64,000 bases of DNA from Sporothrix humicola (lineage: Eukaryota > Ascomycota > Sordariomycetes > Ophiostomatales > Ophiostomataceae): NCBI GenBank assembly GCA_021396245.1, contig WNYE01000001.1, forward strand, positions 682,001 through 746,000. Reading direction: 5' to 3'. Numbering within the stretch: the stretch's first letter is position 1; every line of letters starts with the position of its first letter. The notes beneath the pieces were generated by a model. It was given only the letters and a program-made list of their open reading frames with translations, was not told where the DNA came from and made no database searches. The position numbers and the translations under genes were made by a program. Shown here piece by piece: positions 10,335 through 20,266 of this stretch.

Positions 10335-13007
10335 CTAAATGTTGCCTGCACTCGCTTGGGCGAGCTCGGCGTCCATATCCCACAAGCCCAAGAAATCTCC
10401 CAAGTTGTCCATGACGTCCTGTACATCGTCAACAACTGACTCGGCGTCGTCTTCCGCGTCGGCGCCGTTGTTGCTGAGGCTGTTGTTCTCACTGGCCTGA
10501 CCATGTGTGGCGGCGTTCTCCTTATTGTCGCCGCCATTTGCACCGGTAGCCTTGCCATCTCCGGTATGCTGCGACACGGACGACTGCCTGGACTGACCAG
10601 AGGATATCTGCTGCAGCTTGGACGTCTCTGCGTCCGCCTCCTGGAACCGAGACGCCATGGCGTCGACAGACGGACTGCTGTACAGTTCAAGGTCCAGGGC
10701 CGGGTCTTGTGTCTTTGATATGGAGGCTGACTGGACTTGAGGGGAGGTAGTGTCCGTAGACTGCGATGCGCTGTATTTTGACTTTGCAGACGCTGGCAAG
10801 GCAGCTTGCTGGCTTCTTGTCCGGCCAGCCATGGTCGCAAAATGCCCCTTGAACCGGTCCACCTCTGTAGGGAGGGTCTCCATAAGCACCTTGTCCTGCG
10901 GTGGCGGCGAGGCGGCCCTCTGTGGTTGTGCGACTTCTGTGCCATTGACACTATCATCGTTGCCCTCAACCGTGGACTCTTCATCGCCCGGAAGAGAAAA
11001 GTGAACACGACGGCCCAACTTAGCGGAGCTTGCCGTCGTCCCCGAGGCCCCTGATCTTCGGCGCGGCTGGGACAGGATCGACTTTGGACCGCCCTTCTTT
11101 GAGCTTCTCTTACGAGGCGGCGGTGTTGGCGTCGGCGAGCGGAATCTTCTAAAGGACTTGATAGACACCGTCATGTCTGGTGTAGGGAGGCTGGACTGTT
11201 TCGTGTCTGGCGTGGATGGAGCTGTTCCAGAAGAGTGCGCCACCGTTGGGTTGAGTATGGGCAGAGAAGGCAGGAATGGCTCTTGCTCGTGGTCGTGCTC
11301 GCCGTCTTGCTTCTCGATTTGCGGCAACTCCATGCCTGGGGATGTTGGGGATGTTGGCAGGTTGGATGCTGTCGATGAGAATGAAGCTGCTGCCGCACTT
11401 GCTTCTGCCCAAGGGTTCTGGCTGAGCGACAAAGGTGGTCTGTCGGTTTCGTTCGTGGCCAGTTCAGGGTTCGTTGCTTCGACGTCTGTGGTTGTAGGGA
11501 ATACAGGCTGGGTCTCTCTGGACCAGGGACTTTGGGTAGTAAGAGTGGCCGGCTCGTTTATGTCTTCTGGGTGAATGTTGGTGGGACTGTCTGTAACTAT
11601 CTCGTCTAGCATGATGTTGGTCTGGGCCTTTACCCATGGGCTTTGATCTTGTGTTGCCAGCCGCGCGTCGCCCATGTCGGTATCGTCTGCAGCCTTTGGC
11701 TGAGCCGTCTCTTCGTCCGTAACAATATCCATAGCACATGTTGTGGAGGTTGTGTCGGCAAAGTTGCTGGTGTTTTGTGCTTCCTCCAATGCCACAGCTG
11801 GCTCGGTAGATTCGATGCTAGTGTCATCTTCAGTCGGCTTGGGAGCATCGACCCCTGGTTCGGCATCGACGGCCGGTTCGGGCTTGTCGGGTATTGATTC
11901 TGGTTCATTCGTGACGTCTTGCTCTGCCGACAGCAATGTCGTATCGTCGCCAAAGGTTGTTGGTACGTCTTCTTGGACAGGCTCTGGCATGCATCTCTCA
12001 GATGTAGTCGACTCATCTATATGTGTGGTCTGTTGTTGCGATGTGGGTTCCGCCTCCACGTGGCTGCTCCGCAAAAGTTCGGATGGAAGTGACATGGCCG
12101 GCTCGCTGTCCGAAATATGTGACACTGACAACCCGACACCAATGCTCTGATCCATGCTGTCTTCGATAATCTCTTCGGTGGGATCACCCTGGGCCGGATC
12201 CGAAGCTGCTGGTGCGTTTTCTGGCGTCTTCGGTGCGTTTGCAGCATTTGCGGCGGCAGCTCTGGCCATTCCGGCTGCTCTTGTGCTCCGAGAAGCGGAC
12301 GGCGAGGCCGCGACGTTATCATCGTAGCTCGATCGTAACCGCTTGAGGTTCTTCCGCCGCAGCCAGTCAGTGCCAGCCGCCCGTTTCTTGGCTTCAGGGT
12401 TCTTTTCGGTGACGTCGGTGATTGGTGTCGTTCCCAGGTCGTTCTTGCTGTTCTTGCTCTTGATATTGGTCCTGCTCGCCCTCGACGAAGATCTGGTTGT
12501 TGGTGCCATCGCCATCGATGCTGCTGCTGCCGGTACTGCTTGTGACGTCTGTTCTGATTGTGCTGGCTGTTTGTTTGCTATTCCGACACTGGCTTCTGCT
12601 GCCGATTCTGTCGATGGCCGTTGCGGTTTCGTGGAATGTAATGATGCCTTCTTTGCAACCTTGCTGCTGCTTCTCCTCCCTCGCCAAGGGTTTTCCCACC
12701 CACTCTCCCTCGTAAACGGCCCCCTCAACGAGGCTGAGAGCAGCCGAGGCCGGCAGCCTTGTAAGAACAGCCGCGCCTGCTCCTCCAGACGCCGCGAGCG
12801 TGCGCCGGGGCTGTCGTAGTACTCATCGTCGGAGCCGGACAGGAGAACGTCGTCGAGGCCGTTGGTGGGTTCGCCTTCGCTGGAGAGGGGGGCTTCATCG
12901 GCGAAGACAGGGAGACTCGGAATGTTGAATTTGTTGCTTCGAAAAGAAGAATGCCGGAGAGGAGCCAGGGCAGGCCGCCGGCCGACCGTGGCTGCTACTT
13001 CGTCCAT
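10335..13007 (-). CDS. Large disordered nuclear-type protein with PP1-docking-like motif and PW motifs (unknown function)
   Basis: An 890-aa single-exon frame starting at ATG 13007. I do not recognise a named family with certainty; similar fungal proteins are often labelled hypothetical or protamine P1-like. It is mostly Ser/Thr/Ala/Glu-rich and probably disordered. The N-terminal 110 residues look more conserved (SDDEYYDSPGARSRRLEEQARLF, then WENPWRGRR). Three more PW motifs follow at about 490-580: QSPWVKAQ, QSPWSRETQ and QNPWAEA. At about 660-720 there is a basic, NLS-like PPPRKRSSKKGGPK, then KSIL, then RRVHFSLP. RRVHF fits the RVxF docking consensus of protein phosphatase 1. SPTPTP just before is a proline-directed kinase target type. 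The C-terminus ends in a hydrophobic/acidic segment (MDNLGDFLGLWDMDAELA) likely to form a helix. A nuclear, cell-cycle-linked role is inference. Confidence 0.8.
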   Translation of the reverse strand: MDEVAATVGRRPALAPLRHSSFRSNKFNIPSLPVFADEAPLSSEGEPTNGLDDVLLSGSDDEYYDSPGARSRRLEEQARLFLQGCRPRLLSASLRGPFTRESGWENPWRGRRSSSKVAKKASLHSTKPQRPSTESAAEASVGIANKQPAQSEQTSQAVPAAAASMAMAPTTRSSSRASRTNIKSKNSKNDLGTTPITDVTEKNPEAKKRAAGTDWLRRKNLKRLRSSYDDNVAASPSASRSTRAAGMARAAAANAANAPKTPENAPAASDPAQGDPTEEIIEDSMDQSIGVGLSVSHISDSEPAMSLPSELLRSSHVEAEPTSQQQTTHIDESTTSERCMPEPVQEDVPTTFGDDTTLLSAEQDVTNEPESIPDKPEPAVDAEPGVDAPKPTEDDTSIESTEPAVALEEAQNTSNFADTTSTTCAMDIVTDEETAQPKAADDTDMGDARLATQDQSPWVKAQTNIMLDEIVTDSPTNIHPEDINEPATLTTQSPWSRETQPVFPTTTDVEATNPELATNETDRPPLSLSQNPWAEASAAAASFSSTASNLPTSPTSPGMELPQIEKQDGEHDHEQEPFLPSLPILNPTVAHSSGTAPSTPDTKQSSLPTPDMTVSIKSFRRFRSPTPTPPPRKRSSKKGGPKSILSQPRRRSGASGTTASSAKLGRRVHFSLPGDEESTVEGNDDSVNGTEVAQPQRAASPPPQDKVLMETLPTEVDRFKGHFATMAGRTRSQQAALPASAKSKYSASQSTDTTSPQVQSASISKTQDPALDLELYSSPSVDAMASRFQEADAETSKLQQISSGQSRQSSVSQHTGDGKATGANGGDNKENAATHGQASENNSLSNNGADAEDDAESVVDDVQDVMDNLGDFLGLWDMDAELAQASAGNI

Positions 13008-13285
13008 GTCGGAAAAGGATTGTGTGTGTGCTCTTGAGCGATGCAGGGCAGGCTCAGCTGGTGGATGTCGTTGTTCGTCTTGTCATTTGTGCTGCCGTTA
13101 CAGTTGTGCGCCGGTCTTGATGAGTTGTGAAAGTCTTTGGAGGATGATTGATGCACCCGTTGTGCTGCTCCTTCTCCATCTGCGCATGTGGCTCGCCCTT
13201 TCCTGCCTGGGCAAACGGAAATTGAGAGGAAAGAGCTTGGATCATTCCCTTGTGGGGCTGGTCGCACCTCCCTGTCGCGGTAGCA

Positions 13286-13335
13286 ACGCGTCTAGACGCG
13301 CCGTTTCCCAAAATCAATTAACGCGTGTCACGTGA
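13286..13335. promoter_or_regulatory. MCB boxes, 14-bp palindrome and E-box
   Basis: ACGCGT (MluI cell-cycle box core) occurs at 13286-13291 and 13321-13326. The first lies in a perfect 14-bp palindrome, CGCGTCTAGACGCG, at 13287-13300. TCACGTGA at 13328-13335 is a perfect bHLH-type E-box directly after the second MCB. The cluster is about 280-330 bp upstream of the ATG at 13007. MBF-type G1/S control is inferred from the motif only. Confidence 0.45.
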
Positions 13336-14074
13336 ACAAATCGGCAGTTTCGCCAAAACAGGAGCTTGTTCACAGAGTAAAAAGTTGACAAGATGGAGTG
13401 AATGAACCTTGAGAATAAATTTTACCACACATGCTGACCCAATTGCGTCGTTTGCGACTTGTGTGCGGCATGGCTTCTCTTTGTCTTTCAGACTGACTGG
13501 TTCTGATCGTGATGCTGTGGCTGACGTTAATTGTGGACCATCTGTGGCGTCGTTTGTGTAAATAAAAGCGGGTCTTAATGTTGTCACAGCAACCACAAGC
13601 ATGTTGATCGTTCGTCCCGATTGGGAAACAACGGTCCAGGGTGCAACAGCACGAGACGCGCCAAACCCACAGCGCCTTTTGCTTCCCACCACGCTCTGAG
13701 CAGCAATCCACAGAACAACGCCAAATTCAACGACAAGCGATTTCGAGTCAACGACTTGCTGTGTGCCTCAACACCCCCACGGCCGCTTGCGCACGCGCTC
13801 GACACATTCTTCGACTATCTTAACCTTGATTTTTCCTTTGCCTTTCCTTCATTCAGCATTCTCCCGGCGCTCTGTTCTCTTACCAGGCATATCTTATCGC
13901 GGACTTTTGTTTTTGGGTCTGTGCAAAAAAATAAACCAGAACGACACCATCACGAAAACAACCAACGACGCCAGACGGCATCTGACGAGCCGTAGCATCC
14001 TTTTGCCTTTCTTCGATCCCAGATAGCCGGTAAACGCCGTTTCAGTGACGTTGTGTCCCTCATGGATTGCTAGG

Positions 14075-14080
14075 ACGCGT
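14075..14080. promoter_or_regulatory. MCB core upstream of CDC11
   Basis: ACGCGT lies 112 bp upstream of the CDC11 ATG, a third MCB core in the same divergent region. A single hexamer in G+C-rich DNA is weak alone. Confidence 0.3.
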
Positions 14081-14191
14081 CTTTCCACCAAATATCACGA
14101 CTTTGACGACAATCACGACAGCATCCCCTTCGACTTCAATATTTACCGCGACATACACTCCCACTCCCACCCCCTTTCTCACACACTCACC

Positions 14192-17100
14192 ATGGCGAAC
14201 GCCTGGCTCGACTCCCTGTCCGAGGACTGGGTGTCCCAGGCCGGCTCGGAGCCCTCGCACTCGCCGACACATTCGACAAAATTCAACAGCAAAACAAACA
14301 CTACAACACCCACTTCGCGGGGCAGCAGCGGCCGTCTCTTCGGCTCTGTGCGCCACCCTCCATCCCACGGCCAGGACCTCTCTCCTGGCAACAGTAGCAA
14401 CGTTCTCAGTGAGCGGAGCGCCAACGACATTAACATCTTTGGATCAACCCGGCGAAACCCGTCGCCGTCCAAGCTTTCCAACGAATACAAGATCCAGGAT
14501 GTCAAGGAGCTCCAGTCTCGGGGGAATGGGCAAAACAACATCAGCAACAGACAGACGCGGCGGTCGGTGTCTGCATCGTCGCTCGGCTCGGTCATCCACA
14601 ACACAGTCGACCACAGACCCCAGAGCATGTCTCCAGGAAAAGGTGGGGAGACGCCCGAATGGCGGCGAAGACTCGTCCAGGGCGACCTGGCATATGGGGA
14701 GCAGCGCGATCTCTTCACATCGGCCAAGGTGGGCCTCGAGAACATGTTCAACCCGCCAGAATCGACGACGCCAGAGGATCTGTCCGAGGACGAGGGCGGC
14801 AACAACTACGAGCCGCACGACTACAATCACAACCAACCTCCACCACCACCACCAGACTTTGAGGACGAAGAAGACGGGCAGTTTTCGGAGGAGCCGCGGA
14901 TAGCACACGACATGACCATGCCGTCTAGTCCACCCGTGCATGCTGTGCAGTACGACTCATCAGCAAACTACGACGAATCTGCCGCTCCTCAGCTTCCAGA
15001 ACAGCCTCGCGGCCATTCCCTCGATCCTGTCCCAGAAGAGTCGGCAGCTTATGAGGAGGAGCACGACAACGGCATTGAAGAGGGCCAAGACGAGGATGAC
15101 GAAGAAGACGGCAGTGTGCGGCGCCACTTTCAGGATAGCCAAAATGGTGCCGAAGAAGAGTCGATGCCACCATCCGACGACAACGGCAGCCAAATACGCT
15201 ACCCAATTGACCGCGAGTCTCGGGTCGTTAGTGGCCAGAGCGAGCTCCGTAACGAGAGCTTCAGCGCCATTATGATCTCGCCTGTGAAGAACAAAGACGG
15301 CGACGGCGTTGTCTTTGCACCAGTAACAGATCTGCCTTCGGGCGAGCTCAAGAGGCGCCTGGAAAATCTGCGCTGGAACCAGATGGTGCTCGCCGACGAC
15401 GCTGACCAGGCTGGTCCGAACAACGCCGGCAGCCGCGTGGTCAGCATTGGGGGCAAGTCTCTCAACGTGGACAACACCGAAGAGTACGACAAGATGGGCG
15501 GGTTCATCAACTTCCGGCGAGGCGGGCGATCGGCTGACGGCTCGTTCCGCGACCGGATGCTGAGCCCGCCGATTATTGGCAACGACACGTCTGAGATGCT
15601 GCCTGAAGAGTCTCTGCAAGCCAGCACGCCCAAGCAGTTTGCGTCCGTTCGTATCGAGATCGACACTGTGGACAGCCGGCGCACTCCCCAAGTTCCTCGC
15701 GTGCCCAACCCGAGCCCTGAAAAGCGCGGCAGTCTCGGCCGGCAACAGCAGCAGCAGCCCGGCGGAGGCAGCCCTCTCAAGCTCTTTGGGCCCTACGACA
15801 CCTTTACGAACCAGACGCTGATGCGCCGCATCAGCCAGTTTGAAGACCAAATGTCCAACGGGTCGCGCAACTCGGCCGACCGTTCAGCGAATCTTAGTAT
15901 GAGCCCGGACGGCCGTTCGCGGTCTGAGATGGCGCAGGCGTTTGTGGCTGGCTTCCAAAAGACAGAGTCTCGGCAGTCGTCTGCACAGTTTGGCGCCGGC
16001 GAGCTCGACGACTATCGCTTTGGCGACGACAACGACAATGACAACGACGAGGGCGTCTCTCAGTCCCAACAACCACTTGAGCCATCGCAGTCTGTGGACG
16101 ACGGCGCTCTGGGTAGAGACGAGGCCAGTCTGCCTCCACAGCCACTTGCGAGCAACCCATTCTCTGCTGTCCCCGCCGACAAGAAACAGGGCGAGCTTCA
16201 CATTCAGCGGATGCGTCAAAGCCGCGGCGCCATGTCGAGCCGGCCGACGACGGCAGAAAAGTGGACTGAGCCGGTGGATTCTGCTGCTTCCGTTGGCGCC
16301 AAGATTCCGGTTCTGGCAACGCCTCGTCGGATCGCCGAGATTGGTTCGGAGGGGAAGCGGCCCCGGACGTCGCCATCAAAGGACCCGACGCCGAAGCGCA
16401 GACGGACGCTGCACAAGTCGGACGTTGCTTTTGGCGTGGAGGCGGCGCAGGGATCTGCAGCCCAAAGTCCTTTCGACTCTGTCCAGGCATCGCACGCGAA
16501 CATGCAGTCGGTGATTGGCCGCAAGCGCCGCGATGCGCGCGACGGCGACGAGTTCCAGTATGCCGACGCCGAGACTCTGGCCAACCGACATATTCTCCGG
16601 CCTCGTACGCCGACACCGAGCCAGCGGTCGTCTGTCCTGCGCGAGCAGAATCCCAACCTTAGCGGCGTTGACGATTACCCGCAGGAGTTCGACCAGACCT
16701 ACGACCAGACGTATGACCAGACCAACAACAGCAACTTTAAGCTGCGCGAGAACGTGCCCCGTGACTCGTCGGCCGCCTGGTCGGACAATTCTGTCAGCGG
16801 CCCACACGCGCCAGCCGAGGGCGGCCCGTCTCTTCTGGCCGACGGTGGCGAGCGCAAGCCCTCGATTAGGACGGAGGACTTTATGAACGAGGCGCACAAG
16901 ATTATGGACATGTTGCGGAACCGCGGCGGAGTGGGCGCTGGTCTTGCCAGCGTCGAAGAATCAGAACTGGAGACGCCGCTGGCCACACCTTCGGCTGACA
17001 TCGATAGCAGAGGCGGCGGCGAAGAGGAGGAGGTGTCCTTCCAGGAGTCGACCAAGGAGCCGTTCTCGCGGCCGCCGAGTCGCGAGGGCCGGCCAGTGCC

Positions 17101-20100
17101 ACGTGCAGCACGAATGCAGGAGGACCCGGAGCTGGTGGCGCGCCTGAAAAAGTACGAAGAGCGCAGTGATCTGGACGACATCGTGACGACTACGACTCGG
17201 TCCATTAGTCTGGCGCAGAACGCGATCCGGGCCGAGAAGGAGGCGGCGCAGGCCGTGGCGGAGAGCATTGCCTTGCGGAGTCGGACGAGACTCGACGAGA
17301 GCGACGACATCAGCGATCCTCCAAACATGCGCATCACAACAAACCCAAGAAATGTGGACAAGGGAGAGCACGACGAAAACCCGTCGCACAAGTCCACCTC
17401 GAGCCAATCGACCGTCAGCTCGATCCCGACGGGCTCGTCGCGCGGATCCGACACTAGGAAGACGATTGCACCGCAGACGGTGTCGCACCTGATCCCGGAC
17501 CAGGTGGGCAACATGATGCTGGACCGCGACCGCAACATCTGGATCAAGCGGCGGAACGGCAGCGGCGGGAGCGTCAACAATATCAATGGCATTGGTGGGA
17601 TGAACGGAATGCCGAATGTGCCCAGCCTCAACGCGATTCCCAGCATGCACAGCATCCTGCCGTCCGAGGGCAGCGAAGAGGATCCGTTTGCCGACATTCC
17701 CGATCTGAGCGTGGATGCGACGATGGAGCTGCACAACCTCAAGCCGGCCTTGGCCAGTCCAATGAAGCCTTCGACGACGGGGCCGGTGCTCTTCACTAAT
17801 ACTAATGCCGCGTCGATGCCTCTGCCGGTCCCATCGCATACTGCCACTGCTCCTGTTCCTGTTTCTGCTCCCAGCGAGACAGACAACGACACAGTGGTGG
17901 AGCACGAGATCAGTATCGATGAGGGCCGCAGAGCGCACTCGACTCTGCACTCGTCGTCGCCGACGCGGTCGTCTAAGCGGCACCTCGCCATCAGCTTCTC
18001 GTCGCCGATAGCATCGATTATCCAGGACTTTGTGGTGGAGGACGACAGCGAGTCACGGATGGACCGCAGTCCGGACGTGTCCCAGGATGCAGCGACTTCC
18101 TCTATGCGCCGCGGCCGGCGGACCGTGTCTGTCAAGTTCAAGAGCACATCGACGAAGAGCGCGGCCGGCCAAAACAGCAGCACCAACAACAAGGGCGACA
18201 GCGGCGACACTGTCCGTTCACGCTCTCGCAGTGCATCGCGTGGTCCTGCGCGCAAGCTGTCTGTGGCCGGCCAGGCGTTTGTGCCGCGGCCCGTTTCCCG
18301 CATCGACGAGCGCGAAGAAGACGACACCAACCACTCTCGCGGCAGCGCGACGCCTCGGAATAGGGAGCTCAGCTTGATCGGCGACCGCAGCGAGCTTGTC
18401 CACCAGGATGACGAAAACGAGGACAACAACAACGACTTCTCGGAGCTTGTCTCCCACCGCCAGGCGAGCGTTAGTGTCGTGGTGACAACGCCCGGCCCGG
18501 CTCCTCGCGCCGACGATGAGCAGATCATGGCGCAGTACGTCGGCATGCTCTCGCTGAGCCCAATGTCCGAGTTTACGATCCACCAGGAGCGGTCGCTGGC
18601 GCTGGAAGCGAGCTATGTGCTGGGCGACCGGCACCTGGTGACGGGCGACGCGTCCAAGGCGGTCATGGCGCAGAGCCTGCGGGACCTGGTCAACCGGCTG
18701 ACGGAGGAAGAGCCGTTTGAGCCGTACTGGGAGGACATGGAGGAGCTGGACGTCAAGGGCAATGGTAGTGGTGGCAAGGGACAGAAGGGCCTCGAGAGCC
18801 TGCACAAGCTCGACGAGTTCTGTCCGGCGCTGGTGTCGCTCGATGCGGCCGGAAATGCGCTGCGCAACCTGTCGGGCGTGCCTCTGACGGTGCGCCATTT
18901 GCGCGTGGTCGACAACCAGCTGTCGGAGCTCACGTCGTGGACGCGGCTGGCGAACCTGCAGTACCTGGACATTTCCAACAACCCGGACATCAAGACGCTA
19001 TCGGGTCTCAAGGGGCTTGTGCATTTGCGTGGGTTAAGGGCTGATAACTGTGGTCTCGAGAACCTGGACGGTATCAAGTACCACGACGCACTGCAGACGC
19101 TGCGGGCAAGGAACAACAGTGTGGCGGAAATCAACTTTGACGGCACGCGGCTGCACAAGCTGGTGGAGCTGGACCTCGAGGACAACGAGATTGCGACGGC
19201 GACCGGCCTCGACCAGCTCGTGTCTCTGTCGACCCTGAATCTGAGACGCAACAAGCTCGTCGAGTTCTCTCCCGATGTCTACAAGGCACTCCCGCACGTG
19301 CGCACGCTGAATGTGAGCGACAACCAGCTGGCGGCACTGGACGTGCGCGGCCTGCCGTCGCTGCGGGTTCTCTTTGCCGACCGCAACCGCCTGGCGCGTG
19401 TCCGCGGCTTCTCAAAGACGCCGCGGCTCGACAGTGTCTCCTTGAGGGAGCAGGTTCTAGACTCTTCGGAAAGCCTCGACATCTCGTCCCTCTATCACGC
19501 GTACGAGATCCGCAAGCTGTACCTGTCGGGCAACCGCCTCGACAGCTTCGACCCGCCCGTCGACTTTTTGAACCTGCAGCTGCTGGAGCTGGCCAACTGC
19601 GGGTTGACGTCGTTGCCTCCAAGTCTGGCCAACGCTGTGCCCAACCTGCGCAAGGTCAATTTGAATTTCAACGCTCTCAGCGACCTCGGCTCCCTCGCCG
19701 GCATCTCGCGCCTCAAAAAGGTGCTGGCGGCAGGCAACCGCCTGTCCAAGGCGTTTGCGGTCATCCAGACCCTGGCGACGTTTGTCCATCTCACGGAAGT
19801 CGATCTGCGCGACAATCCGGTGACGCAAGGCTTCTATCCCCATGTGACCAGTACAGTTGTGGCTAAGAAGGGCGGCGCCGAGGAGACTGAAGGCACAGCA
19901 ATTCCCCTTGAGCCCTTTGTGCTCCCTCCCGCCGACGCTGACCAGGACAAGGCGTATTGCAGCCGGCTGGACCTCGCGACGGGCATGCGGCGGCGGGTGT
20001 ACTCGCAAGTGCTGGGTGATGCCTGTGCGACGCTCAAAGTGCTGGACGGACTGCCGGTGGACCGCGAGCTGGGACAGCTGCGGGATGCCGTGTGGGAGGC

Positions 20101-20266
20101 CCTGAACGCCAAAGGCATTGTCGTGGGGGAGGCTGGTGAGAAGGAGAAGGCTGGAAGCAAGTCGAAGAGGGGAAAGAATGAGACCAAGAAGAGCGTCAAG
20201 GACGTCAAGAAGGAGGGCAAAAGCACGGACGACAGCCGATGGGGCGCCGAGGACAGTTTTGCATGA
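14192..20266 (+). CDS. Cdc11/Nud1-type leucine-rich-repeat scaffold of the septation initiation network
   Basis: A 2024-aa intronless frame starting at ATG 14192 in strong context (CACCATGG), with the N-terminus MANAWLDSLSEDWVSQAG. This short W-containing N-terminal motif is, as I recall, typical of filamentous-fungal Cdc11 orthologues. The first 1500 residues are disordered and Ser/Asp/Gln-rich, with a Pro run near residue 220 and a YDQT triplet repeat near 835. Residues about 1540-1890 form at least ten leucine-rich repeats (LNLRRNKLVEF, LNVSDNQLAAL, LYLSGNRLDSF, VNLNFNALSDL). A Lys-rich tail closes the protein. In S. pombe and S. cerevisiae, Cdc11/Nud1 sits on the spindle pole body and anchors Sid4/Cdc7-type and Dbf2/Mob1 components for mitotic exit and septation. 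Many SP/TP sites in the N-terminal part fit mitotic phosphorylation. The protein is about twice the length of the yeast homologues, through the disordered part. Confidence 0.85.
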   Translation: MANAWLDSLSEDWVSQAGSEPSHSPTHSTKFNSKTNTTTPTSRGSSGRLFGSVRHPPSHGQDLSPGNSSNVLSERSANDINIFGSTRRNPSPSKLSNEYKIQDVKELQSRGNGQNNISNRQTRRSVSASSLGSVIHNTVDHRPQSMSPGKGGETPEWRRRLVQGDLAYGEQRDLFTSAKVGLENMFNPPESTTPEDLSEDEGGNNYEPHDYNHNQPPPPPPDFEDEEDGQFSEEPRIAHDMTMPSSPPVHAVQYDSSANYDESAAPQLPEQPRGHSLDPVPEESAAYEEEHDNGIEEGQDEDDEEDGSVRRHFQDSQNGAEEESMPPSDDNGSQIRYPIDRESRVVSGQSELRNESFSAIMISPVKNKDGDGVVFAPVTDLPSGELKRRLENLRWNQMVLADDADQAGPNNAGSRVVSIGGKSLNVDNTEEYDKMGGFINFRRGGRSADGSFRDRMLSPPIIGNDTSEMLPEESLQASTPKQFASVRIEIDTVDSRRTPQVPRVPNPSPEKRGSLGRQQQQQPGGGSPLKLFGPYDTFTNQTLMRRISQFEDQMSNGSRNSADRSANLSMSPDGRSRSEMAQAFVAGFQKTESRQSSAQFGAGELDDYRFGDDNDNDNDEGVSQSQQPLEPSQSVDDGALGRDEASLPPQPLASNPFSAVPADKKQGELHIQRMRQSRGAMSSRPTTAEKWTEPVDSAASVGAKIPVLATPRRIAEIGSEGKRPRTSPSKDPTPKRRRTLHKSDVAFGVEAAQGSAAQSPFDSVQASHANMQSVIGRKRRDARDGDEFQYADAETLANRHILRPRTPTPSQRSSVLREQNPNLSGVDDYPQEFDQTYDQTYDQTNNSNFKLRENVPRDSSAAWSDNSVSGPHAPAEGGPSLLADGGERKPSIRTEDFMNEAHKIMDMLRNRGGVGAGLASVEESELETPLATPSADIDSRGGGEEEEVSFQESTKEPFSRPPSREGRPVPRAARMQEDPELVARLKKYEERSDLDDIVTTTTRSISLAQNAIRAEKEAAQAVAESIALRSRTRLDESDDISDPPNMRITTNPRNVDKGEHDENPSHKSTSSQSTVSSIPTGSSRGSDTRKTIAPQTVSHLIPDQVGNMMLDRDRNIWIKRRNGSGGSVNNINGIGGMNGMPNVPSLNAIPSMHSILPSEGSEEDPFADIPDLSVDATMELHNLKPALASPMKPSTTGPVLFTNTNAASMPLPVPSHTATAPVPVSAPSETDNDTVVEHEISIDEGRRAHSTLHSSSPTRSSKRHLAISFSSPIASIIQDFVVEDDSESRMDRSPDVSQDAATSSMRRGRRTVSVKFKSTSTKSAAGQNSSTNNKGDSGDTVRSRSRSASRGPARKLSVAGQAFVPRPVSRIDEREEDDTNHSRGSATPRNRELSLIGDRSELVHQDDENEDNNNDFSELVSHRQASVSVVVTTPGPAPRADDEQIMAQYVGMLSLSPMSEFTIHQERSLALEASYVLGDRHLVTGDASKAVMAQSLRDLVNRLTEEEPFEPYWEDMEELDVKGNGSGGKGQKGLESLHKLDEFCPALVSLDAAGNALRNLSGVPLTVRHLRVVDNQLSELTSWTRLANLQYLDISNNPDIKTLSGLKGLVHLRGLRADNCGLENLDGIKYHDALQTLRARNNSVAEINFDGTRLHKLVELDLEDNEIATATGLDQLVSLSTLNLRRNKLVEFSPDVYKALPHVRTLNVSDNQLAALDVRGLPSLRVLFADRNRLARVRGFSKTPRLDSVSLREQVLDSSESLDISSLYHAYEIRKLYLSGNRLDSFDPPVDFLNLQLLELANCGLTSLPPSLANAVPNLRKVNLNFNALSDLGSLAGISRLKKVLAAGNRLSKAFAVIQTLATFVHLTEVDLRDNPVTQGFYPHVTSTVVAKKGGAEETEGTAIPLEPFVLPPADADQDKAYCSRLDLATGMRRRVYSQVLGDACATLKVLDGLPVDRELGQLRDAVWEALNAKGIVVGEAGEKEKAGSKSKRGKNETKKSVKDVKKEGKSTDDSRWGAEDSFA

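Larger units (their letters stand above)
13008..14191. other. Divergent intergenic region between the RVHF protein and CDC11
   Basis: About 1.2 kb separates two divergently transcribed genes. Apart from MCB-like boxes and an E-box listed separately, no feature is clear. Bases 13620-14190 upstream of CDC11 are C/A-rich and pyrimidine-rich in places, as expected for a leader. The CDC11 frame stays open back to a GTG at 14045 but has no ATG before 14192. Confidence 0.5.

Noticed and set aside
14045..14191. A longer CDC11 N-terminus
   Set aside because: The upstream 49 codons begin with GTG and contain no ATG. ATG 14192 has a strong context and begins the W-containing N-terminal motif.
16699..18546. 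A 615-codon open frame antisense to CDC11
   Set aside because: It lies fully inside the CDC11 coding frame on the other strand, is Ser/Arg-rich without a domain, and is explained by the G+C-rich codon bias that removes stops from an antisense frame.
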